A stretch of DNA of 64,000 bases, taken from assembly GCF_017696275.1 (NCBI RefSeq), contig NZ_JAAORF010000003.1, forward strand, positions 186,001 to 250,000. Direction: 5' to 3'. Below the pieces are notes generated by a model. The model worked only from the letters and a program-made list of their open reading frames with translations, was not told where the DNA came from and did not search any database. How positions within the stretch are numbered: the stretch's first letter is position 1; the number at the start of each line of letters is the position of its first letter. The position numbers were made by a program, and so were the translations under genes. This document shows, piece by piece, positions 48,134 to 57,282 of this stretch. This stretch comes from Prochlorococcus marinus XMU1405 (GTDB lineage: Bacteria; Cyanobacteriota; Cyanobacteriia; PCC-6307; Cyanobiaceae).

Positions 48134-49613
48134 TTTTCCAAAAGAAATTTAATCCCATAAACAATATAAACAAAAACAAAATAGGTTTATCTCCAAATTT
48201 TGTATAGAAAGTCTTTTCGGATGAAAAATTAGGGAACACTATTTCATTTTGCTCAACATCATAATCTAAAAGTTTAATTATTTTTCCATCATCTTGAACT
48301 AAACCCGAAGGGCCAGTATTTGATACTAGTAAATTATTTTTCTTATTTTCAATACTTCTTAATCTAGCCAAAGATAAGAATTGATTATAAAGCTTAGCTG
48401 GATATGGATCTAAATTTGCTGCAGTTATTATTAGTTTTGCACCGCTATTAATTGCCTTTCTTATTTCTAGTCCATCACTAATTTCGTAACATATTGCTAC
48501 TGCTAGTGGGGGTGTAAATTTAGGATCAAAGAATCTTGAATCAGAGCCTGATTGAATTCCTCCTACTGCAGATAATCCTCTTGAAAAACTATCTAGAAAT
48601 CTAGGTATTTTTTCACCTATTGGAACAAGTCTATTTTTATCTATAAATGTGGTAGAAGATTTATCTCCAATTTGAAATCCGAGTAAAGAACTTCTCAACC
48701 CATTATTTGAATTTCTGAAACCTCCTGACAAGGTATTAACCTTAATGCCTTTAGAAAAATAAAAATTATTAGATAGAGTTCCTTCAGGAGCAACAAGAAG
48801 TTTCGCTTTGTTTGATAAAGCATATTTTTGAGCGATAGATAGCTTTTCTTCAATAAATTCATCATTTATTTTTAATTTTTCTCTTGTTGGTATATTAGTT
48901 TGCCAAATAGCTACTGGATATTCATAATTTCTTTTTATTGGAGTTGTTAAACCTCCAAATAAATGTAAGAAAATAAAAACCAAAAGTCCTAAAAGAAATA
49001 TTTTTTTATAATGAAGGTTTCTTTTCCATCTACCTTGAATATAAAAAATCCAAAATCCAATCAATATTTGTAATACGCATAAACCACTTGCACCAATCCA
49101 TCTTGCTAAACCAGCAAGATAAATATCACCTGGTATAAGACTCTCTCCTAAACCTATCCAAAAAAAAGGTGTTTGAGAAAGTATCAATTCACCAATACCC
49201 CAAGTCAAAGATAAAAAAAATACTTTTACTGTTAAAGATAATATTTTCATTTTGAAAACATCCTCTTTCCAGAGAATAATTTCAACTAATAATCCCCATA
49301 AATAAACTAATATCCCACCCAAAAAAGCGCAAAATAATAATATTAAAATGGCAATAATTAAACTTGTAAGCTTTGAAAACCCAAGCCATGTCAATGGATG
49401 AAGATCATAAAGCCAAGAATGACTTATCAAGATAAAGAAAAAACCCCACCAAAAATTTGCTATTTTTCTCTTACTTCCCTTCCATAAAATAAATAATGAT
49501 ATCGGCATAAAAATCAGCCAAAAATGAGTTGAAACTGAAATTCCTCCTAAAATCCCTCCTAAACAAGGGTAAAAATATTGTCTTAAACTTTTAATTTGAG
49601 TTGGGATTAACAA
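48126..49613 (-). CDS. lnt: Apolipoprotein N-acyltransferase
   Basis: Adds the third acyl chain to lipoproteins in the plasma membrane. Several membrane helices occupy the first 220 residues. A nitrilase-like domain follows with the Glu-Lys-Cys triad: [18 protein letters not shown] and [10 protein letters not shown]. One more C-terminal helix ends the protein. The length of 495 is normal. It is divergent from the FKBP gene. Confidence 0.92.
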   Translation of the reverse strand: MLIPTQIKSLRQYFYPCLGGILGGISVSTHFWLIFMPISLFILWKGSKRKIANFWWGFFFILISHSWLYDLHPLTWLGFSKLTSLIIAILILLFCAFLGGILVYLWGLLVEIILWKEDVFKMKILSLTVKVFFLSLTWGIGELILSQTPFFWIGLGESLIPGDIYLAGLARWIGASGLCVLQILIGFWIFYIQGRWKRNLHYKKIFLLGLLVFIFLHLFGGLTTPIKRNYEYPVAIWQTNIPTREKLKINDEFIEEKLSIAQKYALSNKAKLLVAPEGTLSNNFYFSKGIKVNTLSGGFRNSNNGLRSSLLGFQIGDKSSTTFIDKNRLVPIGEKIPRFLDSFSRGLSAVGGIQSGSDSRFFDPKFTPPLAVAICYEISDGLEIRKAINSGAKLIITAANLDPYPAKLYNQFLSLARLRSIENKKNNLLVSNTGPSGLVQDDGKIIKLLDYDVEQNEIVFPNFSSEKTFYTKFGDKPILFLFILFMGLNFFWKIN

Positions 49614-49699
49614 TCTAAAATTTCGAAATTAAATTTATAATCACCCATTTATTGTACCTTCATTCTGTAAACTAAGTTTTAGTAACTTTCAAAATTTAA

Positions 49700-50272
49700 G
49701 TGAAAGAAGTCTTTATTAGTTTTGCAGTTTTTGTTTTTTGTGTTTCATTAACTCTTTTCAGTCAATTTAATTCACCTCAAGTTGTTAATGCTGCTGAATC
49801 AGAAACTCAGTCAGTTCAAAGAACACCTGCTGCAAAATCATTAAATGTTTCAAATAATAATCTATTTGAACTAGATCCATCAGATCCAAATCCTATACTT
49901 TTCGCTATGGCAGAAGAAACACCATCAGACAACAATTCAAGGACTACAGAAAGTGGTCTAATCATTGCAGATATCGTAAACGGGGAAGGAGATGAGGCTA
50001 GTGCTGGACAAACAGTTACTGTAAATTACACAGGAACGCTAGAAGACGGGACACAATTTGATACCAGCATTGGCAGAGCTCCATTCAGCTTTCCCTTGGG
50101 TGCTGGACGAGTTATAAAAGGTTGGGACGAAGGTGTAGCAGGCATGAGAGTTGGAGGCAAAAGAAAATTAACAATACCTCCGGAACTTGGATACGGATCA
50201 AGAGGAGCTGGAAATGTAATACCTGCTAATGCGACTTTAATATTTGAAGTTGAATTATTAAAAGTCAATTAA
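49700..50272 (+). CDS. Secreted/lumenal FKBP-type peptidyl-prolyl isomerase
   Basis: Folding catalyst exported or anchored by an N-terminal hydrophobic segment (residues 3-20, then VVNAAE). The FKBP domain spans about 85-190: [57 protein letters not shown] and [14 protein letters not shown], with active-site aromatic positions intact. The start is GTG. It precedes sodN by 78 bases. Confidence 0.93.
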   Translation: MKEVFISFAVFVFCVSLTLFSQFNSPQVVNAAESETQSVQRTPAAKSLNVSNNNLFELDPSDPNPILFAMAEETPSDNNSRTTESGLIIADIVNGEGDEASAGQTVTVNYTGTLEDGTQFDTSIGRAPFSFPLGAGRVIKGWDEGVAGMRVGGKRKLTIPPELGYGSRGAGNVIPANATLIFEVELLKVN

Positions 50273-50350
50273 ATTAAGTAAGAAAAATATCTAAGACTTT
50301 TCAATTTAGTTAATCTCCAAGTAATATATATACAACAGCAAAAATTTGAA

Positions 50351-50824
50351 ATGTTAAGTAAATTCATCAATTCTTTTCTAGATAAAAAATCCCCAATGAC
50401 AGTTCATGCTCACTGCGATGGTCCTTGTGGTGTTTACGACCCAGCATCTACGAGAGTTGCAGCTGAAGCAGTTTTATCAATGACAAAAAAACTTATTGCA
50501 TTAGAAGCTCCTTCTAGCACTGATTCAGCAGAATGGGCTGCATACAGTAATACATTTTCTAGATATGTTGCAGTTAAAGAAGAGCAAGCAAAAGAAACAA
50601 AGAAAGAGATTCTAATTTTGTGGACAGATTACTTTAAACCAGTTCACTTAGAAACTTATCCAGACTTACATGAAACCATTTGGAAGGCGGCCAAATTATG
50701 CAGTGCATGCAAAGTTAATATTGACTTAGCCCAAGCTGAAGAACTTATGAGTTATGTAGAAAAAATTCATAATATTTTCTGGGCTTCAAAAGGAAGATCA
50801 GACGCTTTTGTAAAAGCTAGTTAA
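50351..50824 (+). CDS. sodN: Nickel superoxide dismutase precursor
   Basis: Detoxifies superoxide with nickel instead of iron. The Ni-hook is HCDGPCGVYD, with His21, Cys22 and Cys26. The preceding 20 residues (MLSKFINSFLDKKSPMTVHA) form the leader that must be cut off so that His becomes the N-terminus. The mature protein is a four-helix type of 137 residues, as expected. It sits directly before a maturation protease gene and near a Ni permease gene, giving a complete NiSOD module. Confidence 0.98.
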   Translation: MLSKFINSFLDKKSPMTVHAHCDGPCGVYDPASTRVAAEAVLSMTKKLIALEAPSSTDSAEWAAYSNTFSRYVAVKEEQAKETKKEILILWTDYFKPVHLETYPDLHETIWKAAKLCSACKVNIDLAQAEELMSYVEKIHNIFWASKGRSDAFVKAS

Positions 50825-50907
50825 TCAGAGTTATTTTCAAAAGTTTTTTTGATTTTATTTTATTTTTTTTAGGTTTAAGAAAAACCGCGATTATTAGTGG
50901 TGAATCT

Positions 50908-51225
50908 ATGTTTCCTTACCTAAAAGAGGGCGACATTGTATTCTTTAAAATATATAAAAAGAATAAATCAATACTCAAAAATCGACAAATTGTTATTTTT
51001 AATCACCCAATTAAAAATAAAAGCCTAATAAAAAGGATAAATTCAGTAAATCAAAATAATGTTGAGGTTATTGGCGACAATATTGAATTTAGCGAAGATA
51101 GTAATAAATTTGGATTAATCAATAACGAAAAAATAATTGGGATTGTCACCTCTAAATTAATTATTCCTAAATTAAAAAATTTTTTAATTCAAAAAAACAG
51201 AAGCACCTCTTTGAATCCAAAATAA
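50908..51225 (+). CDS. sodX: NiSOD maturation protease SodX (S26 signal-peptidase family); true start upstream
   Basis: Cleaves the SodN leader. The S26 signature around the nucleophile is ISGESMFPYLKEGD, with the Lys in SLIKRI as general base and VIGDNIEFSEDSNKFG as the C-terminal box. The first ATG (50908) is the Met right after the catalytic Ser, so the real N-terminus must lie upstream. The frame is open back to 50821 but offers no ATG, GTG or TTG. One extra T in the run at 50863-50870 would link a TTG at 50849 to this frame. The 3' end overlaps the convergent Ni permease gene by 42 bases. Confidence 0.85.
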   Translation: MFPYLKEGDIVFFKIYKKNKSILKNRQIVIFNHPIKNKSLIKRINSVNQNNVEVIGDNIEFSEDSNKFGLINNEKIIGIVTSKLIIPKLKNFLIQKNRSTSLNPK

Positions 51226-51855
51226 TCCCAAAGAAAAGGAAAGCCCTCCTGCTACAGCTATTAATCTTTTAATAAATTTTTGACTTGCTTTAAAGGTAGT
51301 AAAAGATATTAAACAAGTAAAAAGATTCATACTTATGATTGAACCAATCAAATATGAAATCAAATATAAGCAAGCGCTTGTTAAAGGTAGTGCTAAAGCA
51401 GGAAGAACTGCAAGAAAATGTGAACCTCCAGCTATACCGTGAAGCAAGCCTAAACCAGTCAAAGCATGTGAGTGCTTTATATTATTTTTTTGTTCCTTGA
51501 CATGAAAGTGAAAGTGACGATGAGCAATTCCATTCTCATGCTTATGTGAATGCGAGTGGATACTTAATTGAAAAGAATTTTTTATAGCAAATACTCCAAC
51601 AATTAGAAGTGAAATTCCAACTAGGAATTCGGCAATACTAGAAAATTTGTTTAATGGCGTAATATCCTTAATAAAAATCGCTAGAAAAGCTAACAAAAGG
51701 ACTCCTGAAGAATGTCCCAAGCCCCATGAAAAACTATTTTTAAGAGCTTTTTGGGGATTATTAATCGCTGCTGGTGCCATTGCAATTAGATGATCAGCGC
51801 CACTAACTACATGCACAATTCCTGCGACTATACCTGTTAAAATTACAGTCTGCAT
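51184..51855 (-). CDS. NicO/UreH-type nickel permease, probably serving NiSOD
   Basis: Six-helix membrane transporter of 223 residues. The metal motif HVVSGADHLIAMAP is in the first helix, with GLGHSSGVLL in the second. The His-rich loop HSHSHKHENGIAHRHFHFHV and GLLHGIAGGSHFLAV are typical of Ni/Co permeases. Its position beside sodN and sodX supports nickel supply to SodN. Specificity for Ni over Co is inferred from context. Confidence 0.88.
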   Translation of the reverse strand: MQTVILTGIVAGIVHVVSGADHLIAMAPAAINNPQKALKNSFSWGLGHSSGVLLLAFLAIFIKDITPLNKFSSIAEFLVGISLLIVGVFAIKNSFQLSIHSHSHKHENGIAHRHFHFHVKEQKNNIKHSHALTGLGLLHGIAGGSHFLAVLPALALPLTSACLYLISYLIGSIISMNLFTCLISFTTFKASQKFIKRLIAVAGGLSFSLGLFWIQRGASVFLN

Positions 51856-51910
51856 ATATATTCAGTACAACTCTGTTTATTCAATTTTATAGCACGATTT
51901 GAAGTCAATA

Positions 51911-52798
51911 TTAAATTGAGTTAAATAATTTCTTGAACGATTGTTCAATATCAGCTTCTCTCATAAAAGTTTCACCAATTAATACTCCCATGATTCCAAT
52001 AGATCTAAGCGATTCTAAATCTTCGGCACAATTAATTCCAGATTCACTTATGGGAATAATATTTTGTTTTAAAAATATATCTGCATAAGTATGCATCAAT
52101 TCTTTTGATGTTTTTAAATCCGTTTTAAAAGTCTTTAAGTCCCTATTATTTATTCCAATCAAATTAAAAGATTTTAACTTTAGAATCCTTTCTAACTCAT
52201 TAGAGTTATGTACTTCAACGAGAACACTCATCTTTAAATTATCAGCTATTTTCTTTAAATAAATTAAATCATCATCACTTAAAATCGCAGCGATTAATAA
52301 TATTGCATCAGCACCAGATACCCTTGCTTTATAAATCTGATAAGCAGAAATAATAAAATCTTTGCAGAGTAGAGGGAGATTAGTTGATTTCCTTACAGTT
52401 TCGAGTATTTCATAACTACCTTGAAAAAACCTTTTATCGGTAAGTACTGAGATACATGATGCACCTAATCCTTCATAACATATTGCTATGTTTTCAGGGT
52501 TAAAATCTTTTCTAATAACTCCTTTACTCGGACTAGCTTTTTTTATTTCAGCAATAACTCCTGGTTTTATTTTTGACTCCAAAATATTTTTGTAAAAATC
52601 TTTGGGAGAAGGAAGTTTTTCAATTTTTTTTATGAGATCTTCTAAAGAGACTATTTTTTTAAAATTCTTAATTTCAATATCCTTGTGCCATACGATTTCT
52701 TCCAGAATATTTTTTGCTTGTGCTTCTCTATGAGGTACAGCATATTCTAAATTTTCTACCCTTACTGTTGGATTTGGTGGCCTGCGTCTTATCTCCAT
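51911..52798 (-). CDS. trpC: Indole-3-glycerol-phosphate synthase
   Basis: Closes the indole ring in tryptophan synthesis. The barrel signatures are [60 protein letters not shown] and SESGI. The length of 295 includes a cyanobacterial N-terminal extension ([20 protein letters not shown]). It lies 12 bases downstream of lpd. Confidence 0.96.
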   Translation of the reverse strand: MEIRRRPPNPTVRVENLEYAVPHREAQAKNILEEIVWHKDIEIKNFKKIVSLEDLIKKIEKLPSPKDFYKNILESKIKPGVIAEIKKASPSKGVIRKDFNPENIAICYEGLGASCISVLTDKRFFQGSYEILETVRKSTNLPLLCKDFIISAYQIYKARVSGADAILLIAAILSDDDLIYLKKIADNLKMSVLVEVHNSNELERILKLKSFNLIGINNRDLKTFKTDLKTSKELMHTYADIFLKQNIIPISESGINCAEDLESLRSIGIMGVLIGETFMREADIEQSFKKLFNSI

Positions 52799-52810
52799 TA
52801 ATTTAAGATA

Positions 52811-54250
52811 TTATTTTATTTGAGAAGCCGCTTGTTTATATGCGACCTCAACTACTTCACTAAGAGTAGGATGAGTATGAACTTCTTTAGATAATTCAAT
52901 TACATCTTGGTTTCTTGAAATAGCGTTCGAAATTTCTTGGATTAAATCAGCTGCATGTAACCCAAAAATATGAGCACCTAATACTTTCCCATTATCTTTA
53001 TTGAAAATTAACTTTAGCAATCCATCACTCTCCAATTCAGCCAATGCTTTTGAATTAGCCTTAAAGAAACTTTTGACAACTCCCAAAGTAAAATTTTCTT
53101 TTGCAGATATCTCTTTAGCTTCAACTTCAGAGAGACCAACTGAACTTATCTCTGGGTGAGTAAAGGTTGCTGCAGGGATACTCTTATAATTAATTTTGAC
53201 ATTAGCTCCGCAAATATTTTCAACAGCAATAGTACCCTGCGCTGCAGCTGTATGGGCAAGCATTAGTTTACCCGTTACATCTCCAACAGCCCAAATGTTA
53301 GGTATTATTCCATCACCATTCTTAACTCTCATTTGATCATCTACAGGAATGAACCCTTTTTCTGTTTCGATACCAACCGACTCAAGATTTAAGTTATTAC
53401 TATTAGGACTTCTGCCAGTTGCGACAAGTACAGCGTCAACTTCTAAAGTTTCTACAACTTCTTTAGATTTTGCATCAGTCAGTTCTATTTTTACAGGGCA
53501 TCCAGGTGTTATTTTTGTCGCAAAAACATTTGATTTTGTTTCTATATCTCTTGCTTGAATAAGGTTCTTTTTAGCAATTTTGGTGATGTCTGGATCAAAT
53601 GTTGGCATAATATTCTCCAAAGCCTCGATCATGGTAACTTCACAACCAAGCGCGGTATAAACATCAGCAAATTCTAGACCTATATATCCGCTTCCAATAA
53701 TTGCTATCCATCTTGGAAGCCACTCAAGTTTAACCGCATCATCGCTAGTAAATACGGTCCTATTATCCAAAGTTATTCCACGGGGCACAAAAGGAGAAGA
53801 GCCTGTTGCTACAACAATATTCTTACATGTGAAAATTTTATCAATTCCGTTTTTATCTCTTACACCTACTTTTTGATTTCCTTCAATTCTTCCAATGCCC
53901 AAAATAATTTCAACTCCACTCCTTTTTAGAGTTTTTGTTAAATTTTCTCTAACATTTAAAACTAAATTATTTGCATGATTTGCAATTTTTGATCTCTCGA
54001 ATCTTACTGGTGAAGCATGTATACCAAATTTAGCCAAATGTTCATAATTAGCTATTTCTCTAACTTTTCCACTTGCAGCCAAAAGAGCTTTAGATGGAAC
54101 ACAACCCTTGTTAACACAAGTGCCTCCCATATCAGAAGATTCTACTATTGCGACTTTCAGTCCCTTACCAGCAGCATGTTTAGCGGCATCAAAACCTCCA
54201 TATCCTGCTCCAATTACTATTAAATCAAAATCAAAACTTGAATCAGTCAC
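52811..54250 (-). CDS. lpd: Dihydrolipoamide dehydrogenase (E3)
   Basis: Flavoenzyme that reoxidises lipoamide in the pyruvate dehydrogenase complex and glycine cleavage. It has the FAD motif VIGAGYGGF (12-20), the redox disulfide Cys45/Cys50 in GGTCVNKGC, the NAD motif IIGSGYIGLEFA and the C-terminal THPTLSE active-site base region. Its 479 residues are typical. It is followed by trpC and preceded by the SpoU-type gene, all minus strand. Confidence 0.95.
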   Translation of the reverse strand: MTDSSFDFDLIVIGAGYGGFDAAKHAAGKGLKVAIVESSDMGGTCVNKGCVPSKALLAASGKVREIANYEHLAKFGIHASPVRFERSKIANHANNLVLNVRENLTKTLKRSGVEIILGIGRIEGNQKVGVRDKNGIDKIFTCKNIVVATGSSPFVPRGITLDNRTVFTSDDAVKLEWLPRWIAIIGSGYIGLEFADVYTALGCEVTMIEALENIMPTFDPDITKIAKKNLIQARDIETKSNVFATKITPGCPVKIELTDAKSKEVVETLEVDAVLVATGRSPNSNNLNLESVGIETEKGFIPVDDQMRVKNGDGIIPNIWAVGDVTGKLMLAHTAAAQGTIAVENICGANVKINYKSIPAATFTHPEISSVGLSEVEAKEISAKENFTLGVVKSFFKANSKALAELESDGLLKLIFNKDNGKVLGAHIFGLHAADLIQEISNAISRNQDVIELSKEVHTHPTLSEVVEVAYKQAASQIK

Positions 54251-54261
54251 TTTTTATTTAT

Positions 54262-54972
54262 TTATTTAGAGGTGTATGCGACTCTTTTTCGTTCAAGTAA
54301 TAACGGAACTGCAACACAAGCCACATTTAATGATTCTACAATCTCGCTATGCGGAATTGTAATTGTTTCATTAAAAGCTTCTTGAATTTTTTTATGAATA
54401 CCTTGACCTTCATTACCCAAAATTAATGCTGTACGTCTAGACCAATCAACTTCCCAGTAAGGTTTTGAAGGTTTTTTTGAATTCTCATTATGGCTACTAG
54501 TAGAGAAAATCTTAAATCCTACATTTGATAATTCAGACAAAGACTTAATTAAAGAATTTAATATTTGTTCTTCAATGCCATCAAATCTTAAAAATGGCAG
54601 ATGAAAAACTGCACCTGATGATGCTCTTAATACCTTTTGGCCTAATGGGTGCGCACCTCCAGCTAAAAAAATTGCATTCACACCCGCAGCTAAAGCGGTT
54701 CTAAATAGATTACCCATATTCCCAGGATCTTGAATTCTGTCGAGAACAAGAACAAAATCATCTTTTCTATTAAATTGATAATTAGGTATTGCTGACATCT
54801 CTACTAAAGCTGCTATCCCATCTGGATTAATTGTTGAAATCGCAGATGCTAAGACTTCCTCTGAGACAATATTTATTAATGACTCATCAAATTTTTTGCT
54901 TAGATTTTGATTCTTTCTTAGCCATTTTTCGGTAACTAAAATCTTAGAGGGATTTTTTCCAGACTTCAGCAA
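54262..54972 (-). CDS. SpoU/TrmH-family RNA 2'-O-methyltransferase; N-terminus extends beyond the usual start
   Basis: RNA ribose methyltransferase. The knot signatures are LVLDRIQDPGNMGNLFRTA, LILGNEGQGI and SLNVACVAVPLLLE. The TTG at 54972 begins inside the substrate-binding domain. Upstream in frame, to about 55083, lie 37 more residues that look like the family start (ITSKNNNLVKRFRSF and FFCIEGTHLIEE). However, no ATG, GTG or TTG exists before the stop at 55138-55140; an ATA lies at 55083. Full length would be about 273 residues, normal for the family. The rRNA or tRNA target is unknown. Confidence 0.85.
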   Translation of the reverse strand: MLKSGKNPSKILVTEKWLRKNQNLSKKFDESLINIVSEEVLASAISTINPDGIAALVEMSAIPNYQFNRKDDFVLVLDRIQDPGNMGNLFRTALAAGVNAIFLAGGAHPLGQKVLRASSGAVFHLPFLRFDGIEEQILNSLIKSLSELSNVGFKIFSTSSHNENSKKPSKPYWEVDWSRRTALILGNEGQGIHKKIQEAFNETITIPHSEIVESLNVACVAVPLLLERKRVAYTSK

Positions 54973-55293
54973 TTCTTCAATGAGATGTGTACCCTCTATG
55001 CAAAAAAAGTCCTGATCTTTTGGAGATGATCCTCTTTTAAATGATCTAAATCTTTTAACTAGATTATTGTTTTTACTAGTTATTTTTAAAAAAGTATTTT
55101 CTATGGGTATTTTGAAAAATTTGTTATCAACTATATTTTAATTACATAAATATTTTGATCAATTATTTATTAAATTTTTATTTTCCAAGAAATCAAAAAA
55201 TACATTTTCACTTTTAATTAATATTCATGACGTTACATAGGGTGGACTTAATATTATTAGTTTGTCATGATGAATCTAATAAATTAAGTCTTA

Positions 55294-56664
55294 ATGATTT
55301 GCGGAAGCAAAACGAAGTCATATCTTAAATCCCAAAATTTAAAGATTCTTGGCCAAGGCAAGTTAAATGGAATAGTTGAAATAAGTGGTGCGAAGAATTC
55401 CGCCTTAGTTTTATTAGCCTCATCATTGCTAACTAATGAAAAAATAATTCTTGAAAATGTACCTTTTCTCACTGATATTGAAAAGATGGGGAATATCTTA
55501 AAGAATTTAGGAGTGAATTTAGTTCGTAAAAACAACCAACTAGAAATAGATCCAACAACTATTTCGATTAAAGAACTTCCATATGAACTTGTTAAAGGAT
55601 TAAGAGCAAGTTTCTTTTGTATAGGTGCACTATTAACTAAATTTGGAGAAGCTCAAGTACCGTTACCAGGTGGATGCAATATTGGTTCAAGGCCAATAGA
55701 CGAGCACATTAATGGACTTATCGCATTAGGAGCAGACATTATTATTGAAAAGGGAATTGTCAAGGCAAAAACAAGGGGGAACAAAAATAGACTTCTTGGC
55801 ACTCATATTAAATTAAATTGTCCAAGTGTAGGAGCGACTGAAACTTTAATAATGGCAGCATCTTTAGCCAATGGAAGAACTACTATTGAAAATGCTGCGA
55901 GAGAGCCTGAAGTTCAAGATTTATGCCAAATGCTTAATAAAATGGGGGCAAAAATTTATGACTCCGGTAAAGAAATAATTATTATTGATGGTGTTAATAA
56001 GCTTGGCGGATGTACTCATAAAGTAATTCCAGACCGAATAGAAGCTGGAACTTTTCTAATAGCTGCTGCTGCAACTTCCTCTTCAATAACAATTTCTCCA
56101 GTAATCCCTCATCATCTTGAAGCTGTTACTAATAAGCTTCAAGAGAGTGGGAGTAAAATTACGATTAAAGGTAATTCGATTTCTATCAAGAGTAAAGAGA
56201 TTAAAGGAGTGGATATTGAAACAGCCCCTTTTCCAGGCTTTCCTACTGATTTGCAGGCACCATTTACAGCTCTAATGACAATCGCAAATGGTGAATCAAA
56301 GATAACTGAAACAATTTTCGAAAACAGAATGAATCATATTTATTTACTTAATGAAATGGGCGCCCATATCAAACTTAACAAAAACGTTGCTCACATCAAA
56401 GGTGTTAAAACAATTAATGGGATGAATCTAGTTGGCTCAGATTTAAGGTCATCAGCTGCATTAATAATTGCTGGAATCATCGCAAAAGGTAGTAGTAAGA
56501 TCTATGGATTAGAACATTTAGATAGAGGTTATGAAAATTTTGAATTAAAACTAAAGAAGTTAGGTGTAAAAATAATTAGAGAGATAAATAAAAATACTAT
56601 TGAGGAGAATGGATATAAAATTGAACCTAAATCTAAGAATATTTCAAAAATTGAAGCAGCTTAG
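55294..56664 (+). CDS. murA: UDP-N-acetylglucosamine 1-carboxyvinyltransferase MurA
   Basis: First committed step of peptidoglycan synthesis. It shows ISGAKNSALVLL with Lys35/Asn36, and the loop LPGGCNIGSRPIDEH with catalytic Cys128, so it should be fosfomycin-sensitive by family. FPTDLQAPFTALMT, DLRSSAALIIAG and HLDRGYENFELKLKKLG follow. At 456 residues it is slightly long because of N- and C-terminal tails. Confidence 0.96.
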   Translation: MICGSKTKSYLKSQNLKILGQGKLNGIVEISGAKNSALVLLASSLLTNEKIILENVPFLTDIEKMGNILKNLGVNLVRKNNQLEIDPTTISIKELPYELVKGLRASFFCIGALLTKFGEAQVPLPGGCNIGSRPIDEHINGLIALGADIIIEKGIVKAKTRGNKNRLLGTHIKLNCPSVGATETLIMAASLANGRTTIENAAREPEVQDLCQMLNKMGAKIYDSGKEIIIIDGVNKLGGCTHKVIPDRIEAGTFLIAAAATSSSITISPVIPHHLEAVTNKLQESGSKITIKGNSISIKSKEIKGVDIETAPFPGFPTDLQAPFTALMTIANGESKITETIFENRMNHIYLLNEMGAHIKLNKNVAHIKGVKTINGMNLVGSDLRSSAALIIAGIIAKGSSKIYGLEHLDRGYENFELKLKKLGVKIIREINKNTIEENGYKIEPKSKNISKIEAA

Positions 56665-56700
56665 TATGTTCCAACAATATTTTTAAAATAAAAAGTTGAT

Positions 56701-56811
56701 TTAAACGAAAGCAACGTTAATTAGAGAAATACAACCCAAAAATAATATAAACAAAGCTAGAAAACGATTAGACCAAGTTTTATTTAAACCATTAAATTTG
56801 AATTCGTTCAT
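56701..56811 (-). CDS. Single-helix microprotein B (36 aa)
   Basis: ATG to TAA ORF, MNEFKFNGLNKTWSNRFLAL followed by a hydrophobic helix (FILFLGCISLINVAFV) that runs to the C-terminus. It overlaps the preceding microprotein by 4 bases (ATGA), the usual sign of translational coupling. It resembles small thylakoid subunits in size and layout but matches none I know. Function unknown. Confidence 0.6.
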   Translation of the reverse strand: MNEFKFNGLNKTWSNRFLALFILFLGCISLINVAFV

Positions 56812-56915
56812 GCCCAAGTTCCGTTATTTGATCCGAATGTTGTAAGTATAGTCACCGCAATAAAAAGATAAGGGACAAATTTAAAGGATAATTTTTTAGC
56901 TTGAGTTTTAGACAT
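56808..56915 (-). CDS. Single-helix microprotein A (35 aa)
   Basis: ATG to TGA ORF. A Lys-rich start MSKTQAKKLSFKF is followed by one hydrophobic helix VPYLFIAVTILTTFGSN and a short tail ending NGTWA. A basic N-terminus and a single helix suggest a membrane protein with a cytoplasmic N-terminus. It is the first of a two-gene overlapping unit downstream of nothing else on this strand, in the murA to tRNA-Leu gap. Confidence 0.6.
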   Translation of the reverse strand: MSKTQAKKLSFKFVPYLFIAVTILTTFGSNNGTWA

Positions 56916-57162
56916 TTGTTTTTTATAAAAAATATAACACAATATTACTAATCATGAAGCTATCTTTTATAAAAAAAGACTTTTAAGCGTATTTAGTTAC
57001 AAAAATGTATCATAAATGTTAAAATTTTCTTTTTTTACCTGATTTCTTGTCAGCAAATGCAATAAATAATTCTATGTTTTTATCGAAATTTTTAACTTTT
57101 GACAACCGTTTTTTTGATAAATGTTCCTTGACCAAAACAATAGTCAATAAGTTGATTTTTGT

Positions 57163-57168
57163 TATAAT
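57163..57168 (+). promoter_or_regulatory. -10 box for tRNA-Leu and argD
   Basis: A perfect TATAAT lies 27 bases before the mature 5' end of the tRNA, which places the start of transcription near 57175. No good -35 is found at 16-18 bp spacing. Confidence 0.6.
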
Positions 57169-57195
57169 AAAAAAGTTCATTTTTTCAAAAGCCTT

Positions 57196-57277
57196 GGGAG
57201 CGTGGTGGAATTGGTAGACGCACCGCACTCAAAATGCGGCACCTTCGGGTATGTCGGTTCAAGTCCGACCGCTCCCA
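57196..57277 (+). tRNA. tRNA-Leu (anticodon CAA)
   Basis: 82-nt class II tRNA. The acceptor GGGAGCG pairs with CGCTCCC, with discriminator A. The D-arm has TGGTGGAATTGGTAGACGC, and the anticodon arm is CCGCA-CTCAAAA-TGCGG with CAA at 34-36. A long variable arm (CACCTTCGGGTATG) precedes the T-arm GTCGGTTCAAGTCCGAC. CCA is not encoded. argD begins 5 bases later. Confidence 0.97.
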
Positions 57278-57282
57278 CTTTG

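Noticed and set aside
57019-57228. Minus-strand ORF of 69 codons (or 53 from an internal ATG at 57180) beside tRNA-Leu
   Set aside because: The long form starts inside the tRNA, and the short form covers the tRNA promoter and is a Lys-rich low-complexity peptide without a domain. Likely spurious.
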